Under the pieces are notes generated by a model. It did no database searches and had not been told where the DNA came from. It saw nothing but the letters and a program-made list of their open reading frames with translations. Below are positions 37,785 through 49,300 of a stretch of 64,000 nucleotides of DNA, one piece after another (within the stretch, counting starts at the first letter, position 1; the number at the start of each line of letters is the position of its first letter). Position numbers and translations under genes: made by a program. This DNA is from Tetrahymena elliotti 4EA (lineage: Eukaryota > Ciliophora > Oligohymenophorea > Hymenostomatida > Tetrahymenidae), in assembly GCA_000231825.2 (NCBI GenBank), contig JH720340.1:496001-560000 (forward strand), given 5' to 3'.

Positions 37785-40700
37785 ATGGCAGCAGCTCCAG
37801 AAAGTAATAATTATTAAAGTAGAGACATTTCAATATCCTAATTTAAACAAAAGGTATCCCTCATACTTAGCAGTCTGAAAGAACAGGAAAACTATTTAAG
37901 GAAGCAAAAGAATTAGTTTTGAATAAAAAATTTGCAAAAGCTGTAAATAGATTTGTTAGTTCAACTGTTTAATATCTATAAAAATATTTAGCTAAAATTA
38001 TATGATAATATTAGATAATAGAATTTTTTATTTTAAATTAGACCAAAGTTTTAGAAGATTTAATATAATAAGATAAGAAAAATGTAGAAGCCCTTAATTT
38101 ATTAGCATATTCCATTAAATAAATCTATTTGTAGAGATAAGAAGATTAAGATTTAAGCAATAATGAAGAATAAATTTAAGAATGTATCAATCTTTTGTAG
38201 CGTGCACTGACTGTAATAATTTAATTATATTTGGAACTATTAAATTTAATGTAGTAAAATGAAAATATAAAATATTTTAGCGTACTAATTCGAATTTCTT
38301 TATTTATCCAAGAAGATTATGTGATTTTTAATACTAAATGTTAATTATATATTAAAATATGTAACAGATTGATGACACAAACCACTTGACTCTTTTTAAT
38401 TTAGCTACATTTTACTTTGAAATAGAATAATATGATAAGGCAATATAGTATTATGAAATGCTTGATTAGTAAAGGTCAAATGATTGTCGTATTTACTTTA
38501 ATTTAGCTATTTCTTATGAAAGAACCCATTAAAACGATATGGCAATGAATTATTATGAAAAGGTAATATTGTAACCGATTGATTGATTTTTTTTCTCATC
38601 CAAACAAATGGAAATGTTTATGAAAATCCAATTTATCTTTGAATAAAAAAAGAAAAGAAAATTAAATTTAAGTATATAAAACCTTCAATTTCTTTTTACA
38701 ATATTAAAATTACATTTTAATTAGATTAAATGATTTGATAACTTAACCTTATTTCATATTATATTATAAAAAATATTCAAATAGGCTCTTAAAATAAATC
38801 CTTACTTTTCTGGTGCTATCATAAATTATTCTAATTTATTAACAAGAAGTTAGAGAAGTGTTTAGGCAAAGACTTTACTGGAACAATATCTTAAAAATGC
38901 TCCTTTTGATGAAAAAGCAACAAATAATTTAAATATTATTTTAGCTGAAAAGAAATAGGAGAAGAAAGCTTAAGAGAATTTCTCGAAAATGTTGAGATAA
39001 CCTAACCCTAATCCAGCTACAATTTATAATCATGGAATTTTCTTATACAAATAAAACAAGCTTTACTAAGCTTTGGAAGTTTTTAAGCATTTTACAGAAA
39101 TGAAGTTAAGTCCATCTGAGCCTCTCCTTTTGCTTGCTTACATTGATATAGCTCTAATTTATGAAAGACTTAAAAAGTTTGAAAAAGCTATTGTTATCTA
39201 CAATCAAGTAAATTAAAATGTTAAATATTTTTCAATTAATTAATGTTTTAAAATAGATTTTGGAAAAATTTGAATCAGTTCTCACTAATAAAAAGGAATT
39301 TTAAGATAAAATTCTTGATCTTAAAGAAAAACTTTAAAACTCAAACCAATTTGCTGTGAATATGGATGCAGATAAATCTGGTGATGAAGAAAGTTATAGT
39401 ATAAGAACATATAAAACAAACTAAATGGCTGTAGGTTTAAATGGAGATGGTAAAATGCAAACACTAAAAATGTCAAATGATAGTGATATAAAAAGTTATC
39501 AGTATAAAAATAATAAAATTCCTTCAGATTCTAAAAGCACAAATAAAAAAGGAGTTGTTGGGGTGAGCTTAGATAGAAATAAGCAAGCTCAACCAAATAA
39601 TGTTGTTAATGATAATGATGGATTAGCTTCTCCTAAATTAAATGGATAAAGCAAAGAAGAAAAATCTTAAAAAATAATTAAAGTACCTCAATCAGTTATT
39701 AAAACTAGCAATAGCTCTAGGAAAAATAGTGATAGTGTTTAAGAACATAATAATTAATAAGAATCAGGAAGATCTTCTAGGTCTAAAACAAGAGAGGATC
39801 AAAGTGGGATGAGTAACTCAAAGGTTATAAGAGATGAAAATGGATAAAAAATTATTTAAATTTCTCGTCAGAGCAGCAATGGTGACTTAAAAAACAGCAG
39901 ATTAAGAGCTAATTCACTGACTAATAGCAAAGAAAATGGATAAAGCTAAATTGATTAAAATTAAGCTCTTAAATAGCAATAATAATATGACATTATGAAT
40001 AAATAAATTTTAGAAAGATAAAACTCTTCTAAATTAAAAAAGCAGGGTTCTGGTATGATATAGCTTGCAAATTCTGATGTAGAGAAGTCTAAAGGAGCTT
40101 TGGGAAGTAATAATAACAGCAATAATAATACAAAAACAAACTAAGATGATAGTAGAATTTAGGCTATAGAGCAATTATTAAAAATGTAAGCATAGGAATT
40201 AAATGAATTAAAAAATAGAGTTAAGATGGAAGAAGAGAAAAAAAAGTAAGAGGAAGAATAAAAGAAAAAAGATTAAGAAGCTTAAAAAGAGAAACTATTG
40301 CTAGAAGAGTAAGAGAGGAAATTGAAATTAGAAAAAGAAATTAGAGAAAAGGTTGAGTAGGAGTAATAGTAAAAGCTAGAAATTGAAAAATAAAAATTAG
40401 TTCTTTAATTAGAGTAACAAAAAGCTTAGCTAGAACAAGAAAAATTTAAATAACTCTAGTAAATTTAGGAGGAGGAAGAGAAAAAGAGAAAACTATTAGA
40501 ATCTGATAAAAAAACTAAAAAATAAGAAAAAGAGTAAGAGAAAAATAAAGACGAGCTATTAAAAAAGTAAGCTGATGACATTAAAAGCTAAAAAGATATT
40601 GAAGAGCAAAAGAAGAAATTAGAAGAAGAACTTCAAAGATAAAAAAATGAAACTGAAGAAATGAAAAAGAAATAGTAAATTTAAGATTAAAAAAACAAAG

Positions 40701-43700
40701 AATTTGAAGAGCTCAAAATGAAATTTTTAGAAGCAGAAGAAAAGAGAAAGTTATTAGAAAAGAATCAAATTAAAATGTAGTAAGAACTTGATGAGAAGAA
40801 GAAAGCTGAAGAATAAAGATTGCTAATAGAAGCTGAAGATAAAAAAAAGTAATAAGAAGCTGAGGAGAAAAGGAAGTAGTAGGAAGCTGAAGAGAAAAAA
40901 AAATAGTAAGATGCTGAAGAGAAGAGAAAGCTACAAGAAGCTGAAGAAAAGAAAAAATAACAGGAAGCTGAAGAAAAAAGAAAATAGTAAGAAGCTTTAG
41001 AAAAGAAAAAGTAATAAGAAGATGAGGAGAAGAGAAAAAAGTAGGAAGATGAAGAGAAGAAAAAACAATAAGAAGCTGAAGAAAAGAAAAAGTAATAGGA
41101 AGCTGAAGAGAAGAAAAAGTAATAGGAAGCTGAAGAGAAAAGAAAATAATAGGAGGCTGAAGAACTTAAGCTCAAGCAACAAGCTGAAGAAAAAAAGAAG
41201 CTATAGGAAGCAGAAGAGAGAAAAAAGTAATAAGAAGCTGAGGAGAAAAAGAAGTAGCTTGAGATGGAAGAGAAGAAAAAGAAATAAGATGAAGAAGATT
41301 TAATTATGAAATAACAAAATGAAGAATAACAAAAAATTTTGGATGCTTAGAATAAAAAGAAACAGGAAGAAGAAATGAAAAAAAATTAAGATAACTAAGA
41401 TGAAAAAAATAAGAAAAAGGAACAACAATAGTCTTCTGATTCACATGGTGAAATTGTTGCTGTTGAATTAAATTAAAATGAAAAAGTTAATGGAGAGCAT
41501 AGCTCAAATAATTAATAAAAAGCACCAACTAACACTCAATAAAATGACAGCTAAAAGTAACTAGAGATAAATAATTAAGATACTAATAATAAGTCTAATG
41601 ATAATTAAGTTGTTTCCTCACAAAGTGCTTAATCAAAAGAAGGTTCAAAGAGTGTTTCTACTAACTAGACTCCTAAGTTTTAAGAAGTCAGCTAAAAGGG
41701 GGATAATTAAGAAAATCAAAAAAGTAAAGATGGTCTTACAATTAATAAAAACTAAATAAAAGAAGTAAATAGTGAAGAAGAAAAATCTCCTTAGAAATAA
41801 AAATAAGATAATAAAAATAATTCTAATTAAGAGCTAACTGAAAAAGATAATCAATAAAATGATAATAATATCAATAAAAAGCAAGGAGCACATGCAGAGG
41901 CTTCATCAAATAAATAAAATAATGTAGCAGCAGTGGTAGATGATGTCAATAAGAGTGGGTAAATTGAAAATAAAAAATCTTCATCTGACAATAAAATCAG
42001 TAAAGAAAACCTACAACAATAAAAATCTGAAAAAAGTATCAAGTCAATAGATAAAAATATTTAGGACAATAAAACCAGTAAAGAAAGCCTACAGTAATAA
42101 AAATCTGAAAAAAGTATCAAATCGATTGATAAAAGTATTTAGGAGAGAAAATCTTCTAAATCAGAATTAAGTACCAAATAAGGTGCTTCTGCAACAGCAG
42201 TAGTAGGTGCTTAGCCAACTCTTTCTAATGCAGAAGTAGAGAGCTAGCAATCTTAGAAGTAAATTGAAATTTAAAAAATTGAATAAAGTAAAACCTCACC
42301 ACCTCCTCCACCAATCGAAAATGAAAATGAAGAAGAAAATGATGTTGTTGATAAAAGTGAATCAAATAAAAATATAGAAAAAAAAAGGAAGTAAATACTT
42401 AGAAACCACATTAGTATTGATTCAAATTACAATAAATCTATGAATGATAAAACTCCTAGAAGAAATTCTCACTCAGACTTAAACCGCTCAGGTTATTCTG
42501 AAAAATCTCAAAAAGAAATAATGAACTTACAAAAGTTAAAAGAGTCATTCATTTCAAAGGAGGAGAAATAAAAGAGCAATAACAAAATGTCTATGGAAGA
42601 AATAGAAAATAACAAAGAATATGATGAGAAAAATGAGGTCCATGAAGTGAAAGACGGAGATGAAACTATTAATCCTAAAGATCAATCTAAGAACTCAGAA
42701 TTTTTTGTTTTAAATAATGAAAAATAAGGAGATTCATTAGTTAAAAAATAATCTTTAAATGGTTCTTAAACTCCAACAAAAAAGAAAAAGAAAGGCAAAG
42801 ATACTCTTTTGCCTGCTGATTTTGACTCATGGACTGAAGAGAAATGCACATAAATGATCAAAGAAAATCCTAATAATTATTTAGCCCACTACAGACTTGC
42901 TCATATTTGTATGCTCAAAGAACCTGATGTTGATATTGAAGGAACAAAGTAAAATCTCAAAAAAGTCTAAGAACTTAATCCTGAATTTAAGGTTGAAAAG
43001 GTATTTTAAAAAAACAGTTTTTTATGTTTTATTCATTTTTTAACAAAAAATTATTAAAATAAATAGATTAACATAACACTTGGAGAAATCTTTGAAATGT
43101 AAAAGAACTACGAGTAAGCTCTTGAGCATTACAAACAATTATTACCTGTTGCTTAAGATAAGCAAACTTGCTTGTTAAAAATTGCACGTTGTCATTAAAA
43201 GCTAAAGTCATATGAGCAATCATAAAAGAAGTATTCTGAAGCAATTAAAGTTAATACAAAGAATTATCTTCCATATTTGAAATTGGGATGGATGCAAGTG
43301 AAGCTATCAAATATCAAGCACTAAGAAGCCCTTGAAAAGAATAAATAATTAGATAGTCCAACAAAAACTGATATATAAAATATCCTTAAACAGGGTATTG
43401 ATAACTTGTAAAAAGCTCATTCTCTTGAACCAAATAATGTTGAAATTAATATTAAGCTAGGAGAGGTAAATAAATTTTTTTAAAAGTTATTAATAATATG
43501 TAAATATGATTAAATAGGCTTATTTAATGAATGAGGAAGACAATGAAGGAGTTGATGAAGCAATTAGCTATCTCACTAACGCTCTTAATTTAGATGATAA
43601 AAACTATGACTGCCTAATTGGATTAGGAAAAGCTTATGAAAGAAAGGGTGATTTACAAAAAGCAATACAATTTTCACAATTAGCTATTGATCTCCCAAAT

Positions 43701-45153
43701 CCAAACCCAAATTTAAATTCGATATTCTTCTTGGGAATGCTTTATTTACAAAACAAAGAAATTAAAAATGCAGAAAAATAATTTAAAAGTGTTTTATGTA
43801 ATATTTTAACTTGATACAATCTTTCAGTTATTTTAATTTATTCTTTTAGCTAAAAATAGTGAGCATGTAGGAGCTCTTATAGAGTATGCAACTACTTTGA
43901 GTTTATAAAATAAATATGACAAAGCTAAAAAATACTTTAGGTAAAATATTAGATTCATATTATTTATTCTTCTTTGATTATTAAACTTAAAAAATTACTA
44001 AAAATAGACATGCCTTGAAGTTAGATAAGAATAACATAATTGCTAATTTGAGGTTAGGTAAGATATATCAGACTAAGCTTAATGACATTGATGGAGCTAT
44101 TTAGTGCTATAAAAAAATCATAGAAGTCTAGCCTAAATTTGCTAAAGCACACTATTAACTTGGTTTAGCTTTACTTGAGAAAAAAGATTATAAAGGTGCA
44201 ACGGAAGAATTCAAAGAAACAATTAGAATCAATGAAAGATTTACTGGAGCCTACAAAGCTATAGGTCTAATTTATTATGAAAACAATAATCCATCAAATG
44301 CATGTAAATATTATCTAAGAGCTTTAGAATGTGATCCATTTGATATGGAGTCGAAGCTTGGATTGGCTAACTGCTATTATTTAATGGAAAACTTTGATGC
44401 TGCCATATAAAATTATGAAGAAATTTCTGGAATAGACTAAAATGATGAGATAGAATATAACTTGGCTAACTGCTACTACATGAAAGGAGAAATCAACGAA
44501 GCTATAAATCACTACAAAAATGCTTTGAGTTTAAAATAAGACAAGCCAGATTGTTTATACAATTTAGGTATTATTATTTATTTACTATTATTATTTTACA
44601 AGAGATTTATTTTTTAAATCATTTCTTTTATTTTATAAAGGTAATGCTTACTGTATTCAAGAGAACTTTAAAGAAGCTTTAAATTGTTTTGAAAAAGCAA
44701 TTTAATACGACCCTTAGAATTCTGCTGCTATGTACAACCTTGCTAATACATATTATGTCCTTGAAGATCATTAGAAAGCTTCAGAGTATTTCGAAAAAGC
44801 TATTTAATTAGAACCCAATAATATTGAATGGCATAACTACATAGGTGGAGTCTATTTTGGAAGAAACTAGTTTAATGAAGCTAGAAGACATTTCGAATAA
44901 TCATATAAATTAAGTTCTGATAATATAGACACAAATTTCCGTCTTGCATAGCTTAACCACTCTGAAGGAAATAACGAAGCTGCTTTGCATTACATCAATG
45001 TAAATTATTTATTATTAACACATGAAAATAAAAAATTTTATTTAAAAATAAAAGTTTGTAATCTAGAAACAACCTGAAAATGAAGAGGCTAACTAATTAA
45101 AAAAAGAAATAAATGATCTAATAAATGAAAGCTAAAGAGATTAAGAAGATTGA
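37785..45153 (+). CDS. Giant TPR protein with central K/E/Q coiled coil
   Basis: The gene starts MAAAPESIPHTQQSERTGKL (first intron 37804-37853) and runs through at least eleven introns to about 2,000 residues, ending NESQRDQED-TGA. N-terminal exons encode several tetratricopeptide repeats (for example NLATFYFEIEQYDKAIQYYE). The centre, 39400-42800, is one long low-complexity exon of K, E, Q, S and N. It includes a tandem 9-residue repeat of QEAEEKKKQ type, expected to form a long charged helix. From about 42830 (PADFDSWTEEKC) to the end there are a dozen or more further TPRs with typical A-x-Y-x-L-G and A-I-x-x-Y/F signatures, such as NLANTYYVLEDHQKASEYFE. TPR arrays act as protein-binding scaffolds. 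Large TPR proteins of this kind are common in ciliates, some in cilia and basal bodies, but nothing here fixes the location. Confidence 0.85.
40830..41290 (+). repeat. 27-nt coding minisatellite, QEAEEKKKQ units
   Basis: About sixteen tandem, imperfect 27-nt units lie inside the TPR gene's central exon. Each encodes a 9-residue unit close to QEAEEKKKQ, with variants such as QDAEEKRKL, QEALEKKKQ and LEMEEKKKK. The glutamines are mostly TAA/TAG codons, so in the standard code the region appears full of stops and produces misleading antisense open frames. Confidence 0.85.
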
Positions 45154-46342
45154 AAATCCTTATCTAACAACTATCTCAAGGAATAACCAAAAAATATTAT
45201 ATATAAAAATTAAACTATTTATTCTAAAATATTAAACTATTCTTTAATAATGCTATTGTCAAGCAAATATATTTATCTATCTATCCATCCACATCAGAAT
45301 TCTAATTATTTCTAGAATTTCTTTTTATATCATATCGACCCTAAAAATACAAATCCTTCTACTGATTCAAATATGTGAAATGTCTAAAGTCGAGAAATTA
45401 AACTATCTTTTCTATGTTTTATTGAGTCAATTGGAAAACTAAACCTTCAATTTAACTTTAAATTAATCATTTTAATGTTATTCTAAAAAATTCTAAGAGA
45501 TAAATGTTTTAAATAACATCATAAGTCATTTTTCATTAAAATAAAATTTTTAGGAAGTAATTTAATAATTCAGAAATTAAAAAAAGCTTAACATTGTTTA
45601 AATATTATTTTTTGCATTTTAATACACCTATTATATACTAAAACATCATAGTAGTTAATACAGAATATTCTTTTTATTTCTAATATCATTTTAAAATAAT
45701 TAAATAAAAATTCAATTATGTAAACACAGATTTCCATAACTTATTTATCAACACAATTTAATAAAATTTTACAATTGAACTCTTTAATTAAATTTTCGAA
45801 TTTGCTATCTATTTTGCATTAGTATTTTTAATAACAAGTTATAAGTTAAGTGTTTATATAAATTCTATTTATTTTAAAATTATTTAGATTTAATATTATT
45901 CAACTATCTTTAAATTTTAAAGTATGAATAAATTAGACTAGTTTTTATTGAAAACCATCCCAATAAGTTTTTTAATTCTGCTAGCTTGTTTACACCTATG
46001 CATGTATTTTGCTTGTCAGAAAAATATAAAAGAATAAATTAATAACATCAGCAAAGAATTTTTTTTTTTAGAGAGTAATTTATTGTCTTATGACTTGCTT
46101 CTTTTCCAATTTCGTTTATTTAATTGTTGTAAGATTAGTATAAATTAATCTTTTTTACTTTATTTCATCATTAATAAATAAAGCTAATTAAAGATTTCTA
46201 ACAAATAAAACCCAAGAAGGAAAGAAAGAAAACAAGCAGTCTATCTATCTATCAAAATATCAGTAATAAGCAATATTTACTAAACCATAAATTTTATATG
46301 CTTTATTTTAAGTAACTTCATTTTATTTTATTATATAAGATC
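45154..46342. other. AT-rich intergenic
   Basis: No supportable gene. There are two short CTAT-type microsatellite patches, near 45273-45285 and 46237-46250. Confidence 0.6.
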
Positions 46343-49300
46343 ATGTAAACTTCTAAGAGAACCTCCAATTCTATATGTCAACCTTAGTCCAAGGATAACG
46401 TTTTAAATTTCCTCTGGCTTGATAATACTTCTGATAATAGTATTGTAATTGAAAAAATATGTGAAAGAAATTTGTGCTCTACTGAAGAAGCTCAAGTCTA
46501 GCTTAAGGAATATCATAAATTCTTGTACTGCTTAGGTAAGGAATACAGACTTAATGAGCTCCTTTAGGATTAAATGCTCTTATTCCCTTCAGCTATTGTA
46601 AGTATTATTTGGTTATTTTTGAATAAAAAAATTTAAAAGTTAGCATTGGTATATATATAAATCATATATATTTACCACAAAATGATAATTTTAATATCAT
46701 TATTTTACTAATAAGGGTAATTAAGAAAATCTAAATTTTTTGATTTTCATGCTCTTAAATATAGTACTAAAATAAATATAAATCATTCTTTGTTATTACT
46801 TATTTAGGTAAGCAGAATATGGAGAATGCATTAACTTTTCACTATTGAATATCCATCTTTGTGCAGAGATTTGGGATTCAACTTCATCAGCTTTAATCCA
46901 GAAAAGATTTGCTTCTGGTCTTAGACAGAAAATTAAATCAACAAATTGAAATCAAGTTATGAGAAAACTTTAGAGCTATTAAAAAAAGAATTCAAGGATG
47001 AATTGAATGAAGAAATTTGGCCAAGCAATTTCAATGATATGGTTAAATAACATTTGCTCTCATTCCATATTAACTTAACAACTTACAAATCTATTGAAAA
47101 TAAAATCAATGACTTGAATGGAGCCATCAATTTTTCTGAAATGTCTATTTCTGATATTAAAAACAAAGTTATTCCTGAAATAAGAAAAGACCTCCACCAA
47201 TTTAAGGAAAGCAAATTTGAACTCATTAATCCTGAAACTTAAGACAAGTCTACCAAAGAAATTTATTCTAAAATGAATAGTTTAATTTTCCCCTAAGAAA
47301 TGGTTTCTCACATTCAAAATGTAAAACAATTTATTTCAAAAATTATTTTATTTAAAAGTATTAAATAATTTTTACTTTTCATATAAAATCCTAAGAAGAA
47401 ATGGTAAAGAATGTTAAAACAAATAAATTAATTATAATTTATATTTGATTTTCTATTTTAATTATTAGAATTCTTGTTGGAATTTATTTTTAAAATTGTA
47501 AAAATTAGGAATACCTTTTAACTCCTGAGACTACTGAATATCTTATTATGGAATACAAGAAATTCTTCATGATTTTCTTAGTTAATAATTCATTCTCTTA
47601 AGTTCCTTCTGCTTTTGTAGACGAAGTATGGCACACTCACATCAACTTTGCTAAAATCTATGCTCACTCTTGCAAAGTTTTAGTTGGTGGTTTTATCAAT
47701 CACATTCCTGCAACTAATCAGAAGGAAAATGAATAAGAAATCATGAAGGAGGAATTCAATCAAACTATGAACCTCTATCAAAAATTATTTGGTGCTGTCA
47801 ATGAAGAATATTGGTAATTAAAGGGAGAATTTAGAGATGACTAATAAAATTTCTTCTGGGTTGATTTATATTCCTTGAACAAAAAATCTTAGGCTGAAGC
47901 CTTAAGTATATTTTATTTTGAAAAAACTAATTTTAATTAATTTGTTTTAAAAAAAGACAACCTTAATGTTAAAGCATAAGAAAATACACAATTAGATGAC
48001 TCTATTTCAACTCAAAATGCCTCTGTTAACTAAGATGGTAATTTATTTTATGAATCAATTGAAAATCTGCTCTTTATTTATATTTCTAAAATTTTTAAAT
48101 AAACAGTTGAAAACTCTTGCAACGGATGTGATGGTAGCTGCAATGCTGTTGAAAATTTATCCATTTTCGCTGATAGTAAATAATTTAAATATTTATTGAA
48201 ATATAATATTTAATACTCTGTTTATTATTAGCCAAATAAAATTCTTGCACTGGTTGTGATGGTGACTGTTTTACTTAAAACATCTTAGTTGCCTCAAATA
48301 AAAGTAATTTTTTGGTTCTATTTTTCATTTATTTTATTTTTTTTCCTTTTAAAAAAGCTGAAAAGAAATCTTGCAATGGATGTGATGGAAGCTGCAATAT
48401 GAAGAAGGCTTCTTGCAACGGTTGTGATGGTAGCTGCAATATGAAATCTGATAACAAAGGTAATATATATTTTTTTTTAATTTTATTTTGATAAATATTT
48501 TATTAAGCTTAAACTAAATCTTGTAATGGTTGTGATGGTAGCTGCAACATGAAAACTGCTTAAACTAAATCATGCAATGGATGTGATGGTAGCTGTAACA
48601 TGAAGCAAGCTGAAAACAAAAGTAACTTTATTTATTTTATAAAAATTTCTATTAATAATTTTACTTTAGAATCTTGTAATGGATGTGATGGAAGCTGTAA
48701 TATGAAGTAAGCTAATAGTGATGGTAATTTATTTAATTTTAAGAATAATATGCTCATATACTTTCTTTTAGCCCAAACTAAATCATGTAATGGATGTGAT
48801 GGCAGCTGCAATATGAAGAAGGCTGAAAATAAAAGTACTTTTTATGGTTTTTAAACAAAATGAAAAAAATTTTATTAATAAATTAAGCTAAATCTTGTAA
48901 TGGTTGTGATGGTAGCTGCAATATGAAGTAAGCTTCTTGTAACGGTTGTGATGGTAGTTGCAATATGAAAAAATAAGCTGAAAACAAAAGTAACTTTTTT
49001 TATTTTATCTTAATTTGTATGAATAATTATAATTTAGAATCTTGTAATGGATGTGATGGAAGCTGTAATATGAAGAAAGCTGATAGTGATGGTAATTTCT
49101 TTAATTTTAAGAATAATATTCTCATGAATTTATTTTAGCCCAAACTAAATCTTGCAATGGTTGTGATGGTAACTGTAATATGAAAACTGCTCAAACAAAA
49201 TCATGTAATGGATGTGATGGTAGTTGCAATATGAAAAAAGATTTAACAAAATCATGCAAAGGATGTGATGGTAGCTGCAACATGATGAAACAAGCTGAAA

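Noticed and set aside
40765..41303. Ser/Phe-rich minus-strand and Arg/Lys-rich plus-strand open frames
   Set aside because: They are other-frame shadows of the 27-nt repeat in the TPR gene, caused by its K/E/Q codons.
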